Virus record (IMG/VR): IMGVR_UViG_3300049024_000096
Location: 1-46,712 of that record
DNA length: 46,712 nucleotides
Strand: one strand, 5' to 3'
Source: a virus
Numbering within the stretch: position 1 is the first letter of the stretch; each line of letters starts with the position of its first letter. Of this stretch, positions 15,027-23,316 are shown one piece after another. The notes beneath the pieces were generated by a model that was not told the origin of the DNA, searched no databases, and saw only the letters and a program-made list of their open reading frames with translations. The translations under genes were made by a program, and so were the position numbers.

Positions 15027-16136
15027 ATGGCTACGCAGCAACAGCAAGAGCCGGCCCAAAAGTGGGACCGTGTCGTACGGCGATCGATCGATTTCGACAT
15101 CAAAGCTTTCGACCCGGAAAAGCGGTCGTTTGACGTAGTCGCATCGACCGACACCATCGACGGGCACGGGGACATCGTCGAGCAGTCTTTCGACCTCAAG
15201 CGCTACAAGAAGAACCCGGTTGTGCTGTGGATGCACAACTCGTTCGGCTTCCTCGATGGCTCGCGAGCGGAGGACTTCCTCCCGATCGGTCGCGCCGAGA
15301 ACGTCAAGGTCACTGACGGCCAACTCGAGGCGCGAATCATCCTCGCGACTGCCGATGCCAATCCGATCGCCGAAAAGGTCTTCCTGCTCTGGCAGCAGAA
15401 GATCTTGCGCGCCGTCTCCATTGGTTTCCGCCCCGGGAAGGTCACGCGCGAAGAGAATAACGACACCGGCAAGGTGACGTACCGGCTCGCCAACAACGAG
15501 CTGTTCGAGATCAGCGTCGTTGCGATTCCCAGCAACCCCGACGCCGTAGCCAAAGCGCTTCACGCGGCGGAGCGTGAAGAGTTCAGCCGCCTGGCGGCCC
15601 CAACCGCCGCTAAGGGCGGCACCCGAGAGAAAAAGCCCATGAACGAGGAACTGCAGAAGGCGCTCGAAGCGAAGGCCGTCGCGGAGCAGAAGGCGAAAGA
15701 CGCCGAGGCTCGTGCCACCAAGGCCGAAGACCGCATCAAGGAGCTCGAGAAGCTGCTGGGCGACGAAAAGCTCGTCAGCAAGAAGCTCGAGGGTGAGCTC
15801 GACGCCGAGCGTGCCGAGACCAAGAAGCTCAAAGGCGAGGTCTCCAAGGGCACGCTTGACGCGCTCCAGGGCGTCAAGTTCGAGCCGGCCGAGCGCAAGG
15901 AGCTCGACGAGCTCGTCGACACCGTCGGCATCGAGCGCGTGAAGAAGCTGCTCGAGAAACGCACGGATATCCCGCTCACGAAGCCGGTCACGGTCGACGG
16001 CAAGGCCGTGGGCGAGAAGCCAAAGACCGCACCGGAGCCCGTTGAGCAGAAGGCCGGCGAGGGCGCAGCAGATGCGCTCCTCGGTGAGGTCGAAACCCGC
16101 GCGTCGAAGGACGAAGGCACCATTTTCGCGGCCTGA
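15027..16136 (+). CDS. Prohead protease (HK97/S78 type) fused to a scaffold-like coiled coil
   Basis: This gene encodes 369 aa. Residues 15-185 form the herpesvirus-like S78 protease domain: STDTIDGHGDIVEQSFDLKRYKKNPVVLWMHN with H70, then LRAVSIGFRPG with S131, and ELFEISVVAIPSNPDA. Residues 205-285 are a long charged coiled coil (NEELQKALEAKAVAEQKAKDAEARATKAEDRIKELEKLL), typical of a scaffold. The protease clears the scaffold during capsid maturation. An in-frame ATG at 15639 (M205), with GAGAGA about 9-14 bases upstream, could start a separate scaffold, as lambda C/Nu3 does. Confidence 0.88.
   Translation: MATQQQQEPAQKWDRVVRRSIDFDIKAFDPEKRSFDVVASTDTIDGHGDIVEQSFDLKRYKKNPVVLWMHNSFGFLDGSRAEDFLPIGRAENVKVTDGQLEARIILATADANPIAEKVFLLWQQKILRAVSIGFRPGKVTREENNDTGKVTYRLANNELFEISVVAIPSNPDAVAKALHAAEREEFSRLAAPTAAKGGTREKKPMNEELQKALEAKAVAEQKAKDAEARATKAEDRIKELEKLLGDEKLVSKKLEGELDAERAETKKLKGEVSKGTLDALQGVKFEPAERKELDELVDTVGIERVKKLLEKRTDIPLTKPVTVDGKAVGEKPKTAPEPVEQKAGEGAADALLGEVETRASKDEGTIFAA
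15639..16136 (+). CDS. Possible nested scaffold protein from an internal start
   Basis: An internal ATG in the same frame as the protease gene falls exactly between the protease domain and the coiled coil. GAGAGA at 15625-15630 could serve as ribosome-binding site. The product would be 165 aa, nearly all coiled coil plus a Pro/Ala-rich tail, ending ASKDEGTIFAA. Nested scaffolds of this kind are established for lambda C/Nu3. Here it is an inference from domain borders. Confidence 0.4.
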   Translation: MNEELQKALEAKAVAEQKAKDAEARATKAEDRIKELEKLLGDEKLVSKKLEGELDAERAETKKLKGEVSKGTLDALQGVKFEPAERKELDELVDTVGIERVKKLLEKRTDIPLTKPVTVDGKAVGEKPKTAPEPVEQKAGEGAADALLGEVETRASKDEGTIFAA

Positions 16137-16171
16137 GCCGCTCACATCCTAAAGCACGGAGCTGAAGAGCA

Positions 16172-16612
16172 ATGGCTACCAGAGCAGATATGGATCTCCA
16201 GCGCGCGATCATCGTCACGCGCAAAGTTGTCGTCGGCGCAGTCGCCCTCGGCATGCCCGTCAAGGACGGCACCAATGACCACGAGGTCCAGCCCTGCGCT
16301 GACGGCGTGGATATGATCGGCGTCGTCGTCGCCCTCGGCAACGGCGCGAAGGTCAGCGGTGGCACGCCCGGCGGCGTCAACGACGAGGTGCAGATCGCGT
16401 ACCTTGCTGGCGCTTGCGTCATCAAGGTCAAGGTCGGTACTGGTGGCGCCGTTCGCGGCAAGTTCGCCAAGGTCGTCTCGGATGGCTTCACCAGCGCGAC
16501 GCCGGACGTCGCAACGCCTGCTGCGATGAATGTCGCCGGCTTCTTTACACAGTCCGGCAGCGCTGGCGACTACGTCGGCCTGGTGCCGAGCAAGAGCTGG
16601 CTCACCGAGTGA
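16172..16612 (+). CDS. Capsid decoration (head-stabilising) protein, probable
   Basis: This gene encodes 146 aa. It is Gly/Val-rich and beta-strand dominated (VVVGAVALGMPVKDGTNDH, DGVDMIGVVVALGNGAKV, VQIAYLAGACVIKVKVGTGG, RGKFAKVVSDGF). This is the pattern of DUF2190-like or lambda gpD-like cement proteins, which bind the outer capsid after expansion. Location between the protease/scaffold and the major capsid gene supports the call. No catalytic motif. Family identity is by pattern and context. Confidence 0.7.
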   Translation: MATRADMDLQRAIIVTRKVVVGAVALGMPVKDGTNDHEVQPCADGVDMIGVVVALGNGAKVSGGTPGGVNDEVQIAYLAGACVIKVKVGTGGAVRGKFAKVVSDGFTSATPDVATPAAMNVAGFFTQSGSAGDYVGLVPSKSWLTE

Positions 16613-16652
16613 GCGGGCGCACACCGACTCCATCTCCTGAGGATCACCACCC

Positions 16653-17795
16653 ATGAATATGATGATTCAGCACCCCGGCGCTCGCACGAGCAAGGGCCTG
16701 TCCTTCGAACGCTACCAGCGCGCCCTGTCGTCGCTGTTCACGAGCACCAAGGCCGAAGACCGCGCCAAGGTGAAGGCGGCCAACGACGCTTTCATCACCG
16801 GGCTGCGAAACCCGCAGTTCACCGACAAGCGCCTCGACGACGCAGTTGGGCAACTGGTCAAGGCGCTCACGCCGGCCAATGTGCACGTCGACAAGGTGCT
16901 GTCGAGCTTCTCGGTGGCCTACGCCAACGACGAGTTCATCGGCGAGCGCATCATGCCGGTGGTACCGGTCGACAACCGGAGCGACAAGTTCGCGGTTTTC
17001 TCGAAGCGCGACCGCTTGGCGGCACCGGACGATCGCATCGGGTTCCGGTCGAGTCCCAACGAGGTCGAGCAGAACTTCAGCTACGACAACTACTCGCTGA
17101 GCGACTACGGCCTCAAGGGCTACCTCGATCTGGAGATGGTTCAGAACGCGGACAACGTGCTCCGCGAGATGCTGAACACGATCGAGTTCATCAACAGCCA
17201 GTTGGCCTTCCGGCGCGAGATGCGCATCGCCGCGATCGCGCAGACCTCCAGCAACTTCACGACCGCGAACGCCACGACGAAGTGGGACACCGCCAACACC
17301 GGCGGTTCCATCATAGCCGATATCCTGGCCGCGAAGGCTGCGCTCTGGAACGGTCCGGCTCCTACGCGCCTCGTCGGGTTCACGACGCTCGAGGTTTGGA
17401 ACGCCTCGATCATCAACAACCCCGCCCTCAAGGCGCTCTACTCGGGCGTCCGGGATGGCTTGGTCACGCAAGACATCGTTGCCGCGTACTTCGGCCTCGA
17501 CGAGATCGTGATCGCAAACGGTCGCCAGGACACCGCGAACGAAGGCCAGACGGCGAGCTACGGCAAGCTGTGGACGTCGGACAACTTCGGCATCGTGCGC
17601 GTGGCCCGCAACCCGAACACGCGAGCCCTGCAGTGGGGTGTCACCTTCCGTGAGAAGGGCGACCCCTTCACCACGGAGTGGACCGACCCGAGCATCGGCA
17701 AGCGCGGCGGCATCTACGGTCGCGTCTCGGTGTCCGAGGACCACAAGGTCGTGTCCAAGGACGCCGGTTACCTGATCACCGACGTGCTCACCTGA
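16653..17795 (+). CDS. Major capsid protein
   Basis: This gene encodes 380 aa from an ATG preceded by CTGAGGATC. Residues 60-110 (VDKVLSSFSVAYANDEFIGERIMPVVPVDNRSDKFAVF) match the start of many phage major capsid proteins. The middle has NYSLSDYGLKGYLDLEMVQNADNVLREMLNTIEFINSQLAFRREMRIAAIAQT (E-loop and spine helix). NALKALYSGV-like and DEIVIANGRQDTANEG segments follow, as in A-domain loops, with WGVTFREKGDPFTTEWTDPSIGKRGG near the end. It builds the HK97-fold icosahedral shell. Confidence 0.88.
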   Translation: MNMMIQHPGARTSKGLSFERYQRALSSLFTSTKAEDRAKVKAANDAFITGLRNPQFTDKRLDDAVGQLVKALTPANVHVDKVLSSFSVAYANDEFIGERIMPVVPVDNRSDKFAVFSKRDRLAAPDDRIGFRSSPNEVEQNFSYDNYSLSDYGLKGYLDLEMVQNADNVLREMLNTIEFINSQLAFRREMRIAAIAQTSSNFTTANATTKWDTANTGGSIIADILAAKAALWNGPAPTRLVGFTTLEVWNASIINNPALKALYSGVRDGLVTQDIVAAYFGLDEIVIANGRQDTANEGQTASYGKLWTSDNFGIVRVARNPNTRALQWGVTFREKGDPFTTEWTDPSIGKRGGIYGRVSVSEDHKVVSKDAGYLITDVLT

Positions 17796-17806
17796 GCGGT
17801 AGCGCC

Positions 17807-18319
17807 ATGAGCAGCAAGAAGAGCCAGGGGCACGGCGGGCAACCGCCTCCTGCCCCGCCCGAAGAGCCGCTCGCGCCGCTCACGCCAGCGCCGGTGGCGC
17901 CCGGGACCGTCACCACGGAGACGCCCATCGGCACACTGGCGGCAGATCCGTTCGAGCCGCCACTGCCTGTGCCGCCTGTGGACCCGTCTGCAGGCACAGA
18001 GGCCGCACGAGAAGCGCTCACGAAGCTCGAAGACGACCGCAAACAGGTCGAAGAAGAGCGAGAAAACCTCGCAAAAGAGCGTGAAGCGCTCGAAAAGGCA
18101 CGCCTACAGCTCGAGGAGGACCGAAAGGCACTTCAGGGGCGCAATGGCGCGCCGCCAGCGCCAGTGCGACCCGAAGACGAGCGACTGGTGGAGGTGCGCG
18201 CGGTCGTCGACATGATCGACCCGCTGCGCGTGCAGCATCGCTTCGCGGGTGACGAGTTTCGTCTGCGGGCTCGTGACGCTGAGGAGTTCGAGGAGCGCGG
18301 CCTCGTCGAGATCTTGTGA
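17807..18319 (+). CDS. Pro-rich coiled-coil protein of the head region
   Basis: This gene encodes 170 aa from ATG 17807. Residues 1-60 are Pro-rich and disordered. Residues 65-112 form a heptad coiled coil (REALTKLEDDRKQVEEERENLAKEREALEKARLQLEEDRK). Residues 125-170 (ERLVEVRAVVDMIDPLRVQHRFAGDEFRLRARDAEEFEERGLVEIL) form a small globular domain. It lies between capsid and connector genes. A head-tail connector accessory role is plausible from position only. Confidence 0.65.
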   Translation: MSSKKSQGHGGQPPPAPPEEPLAPLTPAPVAPGTVTTETPIGTLAADPFEPPLPVPPVDPSAGTEAAREALTKLEDDRKQVEEERENLAKEREALEKARLQLEEDRKALQGRNGAPPAPVRPEDERLVEVRAVVDMIDPLRVQHRFAGDEFRLRARDAEEFEERGLVEIL

Positions 18320-18327
18320 GCTGAGCC

Positions 18328-18789
18328 ATGGCCGAGCCGATCATCACCAAGCAGCAGCTTGTAGCACGTCTCGGCCTAGTGCAGTTCACGCGAGTCTTTG
18401 ACGACAACAACGACGGCGCGGCGGACAAGCTCTCCGAAGAGCAGATCCGAAAGGATGCCTCTGGCAAGGTTCGCGGAGCGCTCGGACTGGTCTACGACGC
18501 CGCGCTGTTGAACGCGGATACCTCCGACGAGCTTGTAAGGGTCACGCTCGACGTGGCCGAAGCCATGGCCACGAAACGCCGTCCTTCGATTTTGAAGGGC
18601 GGCGACTGGGTCGAGATGATGAAACAGGCCGACAAGGATCTGGAGATGCTACGCAAGGGCGTCGCCAATCTCGGCATCACGACCGCCCCGGAGCCTGCTG
18701 CCAATCACGGCGTTCGCATCACGAGCGGCAACCCGGCCAACCCGACGTGTCTGCCGGCGAAGATGTCGGACAACTGGGGCGATTTCTAG
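18328..18789 (+). CDS. Head-tail adaptor, Mu gp36-like (DUF1320)
   Basis: This gene encodes 153 aa. The start ITKQQLVARLG and the helical body (EEQIRKDASGKVRGALGLVYDAALLNADTSDELVRVTLDVAEAMATKRRPSI, ADKDLEMLRKGVANLG) match the DUF1320/gp36 pattern: helices holding residues D-A-S-x-x-x-x and a C-terminal 'tAr..P.i' element. These proteins sit as a ring under the portal and connect to the tail. The order (capsid, gp36, gp37, sheath) is that of Mu. Confidence 0.78.
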   Translation: MAEPIITKQQLVARLGLVQFTRVFDDNNDGAADKLSEEQIRKDASGKVRGALGLVYDAALLNADTSDELVRVTLDVAEAMATKRRPSILKGGDWVEMMKQADKDLEMLRKGVANLGITTAPEPAANHGVRITSGNPANPTCLPAKMSDNWGDF

Positions 18790-18797
18790 GCGGCACC

Positions 18798-19364
18798 GTG
18801 TCCGCCCACCTCACCTACACCTTCGACACCTCCGACTTTCGCACCAAGGCCGTCGGCACGCGCCACGTCATGGCGCTCGGGACGAAGCGCGCCGTCCAGG
18901 TAGCGGGCGAAGCGGCCGCGGTCCGAGCGAGGAGCGAGCACCCGCACAAGCGGCGCACGGGACGGCTTACAAGCCCTGCTGAGCTCAAGTTTGAACTCCG
19001 CCAGGCCGACGACGGCGGCTCCTGGGGCTACCTCGTCAACTACACGCCGTACGGCGCGTACGTCGAGTACGGGACCAAGCCGCACAAGATCTACCCGAAA
19101 GCCGCGCATGGCTTGATCGGTCCAGTCCGCGAGGGCCAAACCCGTCGCGCCACCGGCAAAGGGCCGCACGAGCACATCGTCGGGCGTGGCATCGCGCTTC
19201 GCTTCCGGGTCGGCGGCGTCATCGTCTTCGCCAAGTACGTCGACCACCCCGGCACGCAGCCGCTGCCATTTATGTATCCCGCGGCCCTGTACGCCGAGAC
19301 GGTGCTCGCTCGCGAGACCGAGCTCGTCACGTTCGAGATGGTGCGGAAACTTTGGGAGTCTTAG
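18798..19364 (+). CDS. HK97 gp10-like neck/tail-completion protein
   Basis: This gene encodes 188 aa from GTG 18798. Signature parts are KRAVQVAGEAAAVRARSEHPHKRRTGRLTSP, then WGYLVNYTPYGAYVEYGTKPHKIYPK ('Y..yvEyGt.ph.i.p'), and finally VDHPGTQPLPFMYPAA ('HpGt.p.Pfm.pA'). These are diagnostic for gp10-like minor structural proteins, which complete the neck or tail end. The position between the gp36-like adaptor and the sheath agrees. Confidence 0.85.
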   Translation: MSAHLTYTFDTSDFRTKAVGTRHVMALGTKRAVQVAGEAAAVRARSEHPHKRRTGRLTSPAELKFELRQADDGGSWGYLVNYTPYGAYVEYGTKPHKIYPKAAHGLIGPVREGQTRRATGKGPHEHIVGRGIALRFRVGGVIVFAKYVDHPGTQPLPFMYPAALYAETVLARETELVTFEMVRKLWES

Positions 19365-19552
19365 TGCTGATCTCCTATTCGTACCTGCTCCTCGCGTGCT
19401 TTCTATTCTGGTTCGTTGGTTGCTGGATCTTAGGCGCGCTTCGCGGCAAGCAGTTTGCATTCGTCGCGTTCCTGATGCGTCCGACGCACGTCCCACTGAT
19501 CACCTGGTGGACCCTGGGCGCGTTGCTGGTGCTTCGAACCCTCGGTCGCTGA
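19364..19552 (+). CDS. Small two-helix membrane protein
   Basis: This gene encodes 62 aa from a GTG that overlaps the upstream stop by one base (TAGTG), with GGGAG five bases before. SYSYLLLACFLFWFVGCWILGAL and LITWWTLGALLVLRTLG are two hydrophobic helices separated by a basic loop. A membrane protein amid head-tail genes is out of place; it could be a moron-like insertion. Function unknown. Confidence 0.55.
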   Translation: MLISYSYLLLACFLFWFVGCWILGALRGKQFAFVAFLMRPTHVPLITWWTLGALLVLRTLGR

Positions 19553-19570
19553 CGGGTACTGACCTGATCC

Positions 19571-20365
19571 ATGTCTCACCGCGTCGGCGCACTGCTCTTA
19601 CCGGTGCCTCCGCCGGCGTTCGGTCCGACCAGGCCCAACCAGCCAGCGGTCGCGCCGATCCTCGACCCCGCATTGGACGTGCTGGGTGCCTTCTTCGCAG
19701 CGATGCTGGACCACTACTGTGGGCAAGCGTGGGGCTCGATCGCTCCGGGTGAACCGCTCGTTCGGAAGCTCTCGGTCGGCCACGACCCAGAAGAGCTCGA
19801 CTTCAGCGACAGCGACATTCCACTTCTGGCGCTCTGGCGTGATGGGGATGGGCAACCAACGCGCCTGCAGGACGGCAACGTCCAGACAGCCACGCAGGTG
19901 AACATCCTTTGGGTGGCGGCGCCGGCGGATGAGCAAAAGCTCGCGGCTCGCTCCCCGTTTTTCAACGCCTTCTGCAAGATGATGGCACTCGCGTTCCAAC
20001 AGGAGCGCGACCCCTGCTGGATCAAGCCTGGCGAACAGGACAACGTCGTGGCCCGAACGTACGGCTCGTACGTCTGGGGCCACGCTGGTATCGACGGCTG
20101 GAACTACGGCGGCACGAAGCGCGTGCCGGTCGTGATCGCGGCTGCCGGTGAGCAGTACCAGTACGCCGGCTATCTCGCGACTTGGACCATCCAAGAGAGC
20201 ACGTCCACTGACGGCTCGGCATTCGGTTCGACCATCAACGGTCAGCGCGTGGGCGTGGAGCCAACGTCGCTGCTCCTGAATCTCACGACGTCGACCGACG
20301 TCACCGAAGACGATCCGCCACCGCTCGTCGTCCAGCAGGCGCTCATTGGGCCTGGCGACGACTGA
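19571..20365 (+). CDS. Probable tail terminator (Mu gp37 position)
   Basis: This gene encodes 264 aa. After a Pro-rich N-terminus it shows helix LDPALDVLGAFFAAMLDHYCGQ. It continues with alternating strands and helices (IPLLALWRDGDGQPTRLQDGNVQTATQVNILWVAAPADEQK, FNAFCKMMALAFQQERDP, YAGYLATWTIQEST). That is the general layout of tail terminator proteins: helix, strand with variable loop, helix, then strands. Placement directly before the sheath gene fits Mu gp37. The assignment is from fold pattern and gene order, not sequence identity. Confidence 0.6.
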   Translation: MSHRVGALLLPVPPPAFGPTRPNQPAVAPILDPALDVLGAFFAAMLDHYCGQAWGSIAPGEPLVRKLSVGHDPEELDFSDSDIPLLALWRDGDGQPTRLQDGNVQTATQVNILWVAAPADEQKLAARSPFFNAFCKMMALAFQQERDPCWIKPGEQDNVVARTYGSYVWGHAGIDGWNYGGTKRVPVVIAAAGEQYQYAGYLATWTIQESTSTDGSAFGSTINGQRVGVEPTSLLLNLTTSTDVTEDDPPPLVVQQALIGPGDD

Positions 20366-20376
20366 CCAGGACCTCG

Positions 20377-21063
20377 ATGCAAGTACTCCGAGTTTTCCCG
20401 AATCCGTTCGCCGCAACGGATAAGGACGGCGTTCCGTGTGCCGTCTGCCCCCGTGACCCGGACGCCGATGGCGGCGGGCCCGCGTCGTTTGTCGGCGCGC
20501 GCGTTTCGCGTAGCGGCACACAGGTGCTGCAGGACTTCAGCAAGCAGGGGCGTGTCGGGACGCTGAATATCGGCGACTACGAGCTTCGCAGCCCGATTCA
20601 GCGCACCCGGTACGAATACCTGGGCATCCAGTCCACCGATCCGGAGCTTGCGAGGAAGCTCTCCGAGAAGGCCCCGATCGAGCTGCCGGCGACGAAATAC
20701 TACAAGGACCGGCTGCGCGAAGGCGCGCTGTTGCCCGCCGATGCAGAGACGGCGCACGTGGCGAAGCTGGCGGGCTTCGTCGATCCCAAGGTGGTGTTCG
20801 CGCGCTACGCACCCGCGCCCGAGTTGCCAGCAACGCCGGGCCTCGATCTGCTCCCGCAGTCGCCCGACGCGCAAGGCAACGTGCTCGAGGCGCCCGCGCT
20901 GCCCGACGGCGCGAGCCGCGGAGCCATCGACCTCCCCGCGGACGGCGAGTTTCGGTCGCTCGATCTCGATGCGCCGCTCGGAGGCCGTTCAGAAGCCGCT
21001 CCGGCTGACACGAGCGCCAAGTCGACCAAGCCCAAGAAGCCGAACCAGGAGTCCGCGAAGTGA
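20377..21063 (+). CDS. Hypothetical tail protein at the Mu gp38 position
   Basis: This gene encodes 228 aa. The N-terminal half (LRVFPNPFAATDKDGVPCAVCPRDPD ... FVGARV) and ATKYYKDRLREGALLPADAETA vaguely recall DUF2635/gp38 ('P ... R.rdGdv'). The C-terminal 90 residues are Pro/Ala/Asp-rich and disordered, ending in a Lys-rich tail. It overlaps the sheath gene by four bases (GTGA), so it belongs to the tail operon. The exact function is unknown. Confidence 0.6.
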   Translation: MQVLRVFPNPFAATDKDGVPCAVCPRDPDADGGGPASFVGARVSRSGTQVLQDFSKQGRVGTLNIGDYELRSPIQRTRYEYLGIQSTDPELARKLSEKAPIELPATKYYKDRLREGALLPADAETAHVAKLAGFVDPKVVFARYAPAPELPATPGLDLLPQSPDAQGNVLEAPALPDGASRGAIDLPADGEFRSLDLDAPLGGRSEAAPADTSAKSTKPKKPNQESAK

Positions 21064-22823
21064 CCTTCATCATTCCCGGCTTTACGCCTGACGACCGCGT
21101 CCCCGGTGTCGTTGCTCGCAACGAGTGGGGCGCCGGAAAACAGAGCAGCGGATCCGCTGTGCTGTATTGCGTCCTGTTCGGCAACCCCGGTGCAAGCGCC
21201 CCGATGACACTCGAGCAGCGCTACCCGATCACGACGCCGGAAGAGGTGGACGCGCTCGCTGATGCGCGCTCCGAGCTCGCGCGCATGGCCCACGCTGCGC
21301 TCGACATCCCGGGTGTCACTTTGATGATCGTCGGAGTCGATGAGGTTACGGGCGGCACCGCCGCTACCTGGACGATCGACTTCGGTGGCACGTGGACGAC
21401 GGGCGGCGAGATCGCGCTGCAGCTCGATGAGGAAGTGATCCGCGTGGCGGTCGCGGCCTCCCATACCCCGACCACGTTCGGCGACGCTTTCGAAGACGCC
21501 GTCAACCAGGCCCAAGACGGGCGCTTGTTTTGCACGGCCGTCAATACGGCTGGTCGTGTCGTCCTCACCGTGTACAACGCCGGTGTTCGCGGCAATCAGC
21601 ACATCGGCTTCGTCAACACGTCGCTCAAGCCATCGGGCATGACCGTGACGATCGACCAACTCTCCGACGTCGTGAAAGCCGGCTCCGGCTCCGGCCCAGC
21701 GATGACGGCCACCGGTACGGACACTGCCGACCACACGTACGTCCTCACCATCTCGACGGGCGGAGCAAACAGCGGCACCGCGCAGTACACGCTCACCGTG
21801 GATGGCGGTACGCCCACCGCTCCGGCAACGCTCCCGAGCGGTAACTTCGCCCTGCCGGGACACACGGGCATCACCATGAACGCGCCCGCCGGCACCTACG
21901 TGCTCGCCAACACCTACACGTTCAGCGGCGTAGCGGCGCTCGCGAATGGCGGCGTGCCCTTCATGGGCGGCGCTGGCACCGATGACATCGATGCGGCGCT
22001 CGACGCCACGGAGAGCGTCACGAACGACTACATTGGCCTGGCCCACAACGATGCCACGAACCTCGGCAAGGTCGAGACCAAGTGCAACGAGAAGGCCGCG
22101 TTCGACGTGGGCCGTCTCGAGCAATACATCACCTGCGCTCACCGGGGCCTGACCGCTGCGATCGCGATTGGCCAAACGGCCATGAACGACCAACTCGGGC
22201 AATGCCTCTGGGTGCAAAACGGCGTCGAGCACCCGAGCCGCGTGGCGGCCCGCATGGCCGCGCTCCGCAGCGTGCTGGAGGCCGCGCAGCCCAACACCAA
22301 TTACGATGACATGGTGCTCCCGGGCGCCGCGCCGCAGTTCCGTGACGCCGATGTGCCCAACCGGTCGACGCTCAAGAGCGCGCTCAACAACAGCCTGACA
22401 CCGCTCGTCACCGTGGATGGCGACCTGCAGATCGTTCGCTCGATCTGCTCGCGAAGCCTCAAGGGCGCGACGCCGGACTACCGGACGTACGACACCGGTG
22501 ATGTCTCGGTGCCGATCCGCATCCGCAAGGATTTGGTCGCGCTCGGCCGCGACATGAAGTCGGGCAACCCGTTCGCGGGTCCCGATCCCGAGGAGGGCCT
22601 GCCGCCGGCGGGGACCTTCACGCCGAACCTGTGGAAGGGCCAGGCCGAGGCGTACATGCGCGAGCGCGCAACCGAACGGTACAACTGGGTCACCGACGTC
22701 GACAGCAATCTCCCTCAGGCCGAGTGGGATCCGGACGCGAAGCGCGTCATGTCGCTCGTCCCGCCCGTCGTCAAACCGCAAAACCACCAACTCGGGATCA
22801 TCGTTCGCCAGACGGCGGCGTGA
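21060..22823 (+). CDS. Contractile tail sheath protein (Mu gpL-like)
   Basis: This gene encodes 587 aa. It starts FIIPGFTPDDRVPGVVARNEWGAG, as Mu-type sheaths do, and has IKGATPDYRTYDTGDVSVPIRIRKDLVA-type and C-terminal WDPDAKRVMSLVPPVVKPQNHQLGIIVRQT regions that form the conserved core. Residues 209-290 (GSGSGPAMTATGTD ... YVLANTYTF) form a Gly/Thr-rich beta domain that looks inserted and would face outward. The sheath contracts to drive the tube through the envelope. The GTG start overlaps the previous stop. Confidence 0.9.
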   Translation: MTFIIPGFTPDDRVPGVVARNEWGAGKQSSGSAVLYCVLFGNPGASAPMTLEQRYPITTPEEVDALADARSELARMAHAALDIPGVTLMIVGVDEVTGGTAATWTIDFGGTWTTGGEIALQLDEEVIRVAVAASHTPTTFGDAFEDAVNQAQDGRLFCTAVNTAGRVVLTVYNAGVRGNQHIGFVNTSLKPSGMTVTIDQLSDVVKAGSGSGPAMTATGTDTADHTYVLTISTGGANSGTAQYTLTVDGGTPTAPATLPSGNFALPGHTGITMNAPAGTYVLANTYTFSGVAALANGGVPFMGGAGTDDIDAALDATESVTNDYIGLAHNDATNLGKVETKCNEKAAFDVGRLEQYITCAHRGLTAAIAIGQTAMNDQLGQCLWVQNGVEHPSRVAARMAALRSVLEAAQPNTNYDDMVLPGAAPQFRDADVPNRSTLKSALNNSLTPLVTVDGDLQIVRSICSRSLKGATPDYRTYDTGDVSVPIRIRKDLVALGRDMKSGNPFAGPDPEEGLPPAGTFTPNLWKGQAEAYMRERATERYNWVTDVDSNLPQAEWDPDAKRVMSLVPPVVKPQNHQLGIIVRQTAA

Positions 22824-22835
22824 GGAACAACGCAG

Positions 22836-23219
22836 ATGGCAAACCCTCGCGTCAAGCCGGGCTCGATCTTCTACGGCACGTCCAACAAGCGCATCGGCAC
22901 CCTTCAGGGCTTCAAGTACACGATCACCAACGGGTCGGGTCAGGAGCTCGCGGACGCCGGCGCCTTCAACACCGACGGCCAGATCACGACCAAGCTCCAG
23001 GCCGACAACATCTCCCCGCTGCCGGGCTTCGATGCTCCGATGATCGAGGACTTGATCAACCAGCAGAATGCCTCCATCAGCCTCGGCTACATCGGCGGCA
23101 AGATCCACGTGATCGACGACATGCGCCCGGTCGAGGTCGAGGTCTCCGGCGAGGTCGCATCTGGCAAGCAGACGGCCAGCTTCAATTGGCAGGGCGGCAA
23201 GCCGAAGTTGGTCGGCTGA
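22836..23219 (+). CDS. Tail tube protein
   Basis: This gene encodes 127 aa. Landmarks are KPGSIFYGTSNKRIGTLQGFKYTITNGSGQE, DGQITTKLQADNISPL, and MRPVEVEVSGEVASGKQTASFNWQGGKPKLVG, the strand pattern of Mu gpM/XkdM-like tube proteins. It forms hexameric rings inside the sheath. It lies 12 bases after the sheath gene, the universal order. Confidence 0.88.
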   Translation: MANPRVKPGSIFYGTSNKRIGTLQGFKYTITNGSGQELADAGAFNTDGQITTKLQADNISPLPGFDAPMIEDLINQQNASISLGYIGGKIHVIDDMRPVEVEVSGEVASGKQTASFNWQGGKPKLVG

Positions 23220-23316
23220 GGGTAGCGACAGCATTCCAATAGAAGCGGCGCCGGGAAGGCGTCCATGAAGCTGCGGCGCGCCGCGGTGGGCTTCGTTCTG
23301 ACGAGCGAAACGCACC

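Noticed and set aside
14838-16145. Reverse-strand frame of 435 codons opposite the protease gene
   Set aside because: Leu-rich shadow of the charged protease-scaffold gene; no motif of its own.
16644-17744. Reverse-strand frame opposite the major capsid gene
   Set aside because: Shadow of a confidently assigned gene.
23273-23284. Perfect palindrome GCGGCGCGCCGC before the tail chaperone
   Set aside because: Short GC-only palindromes are common by chance here; no neighbouring copy or known site.
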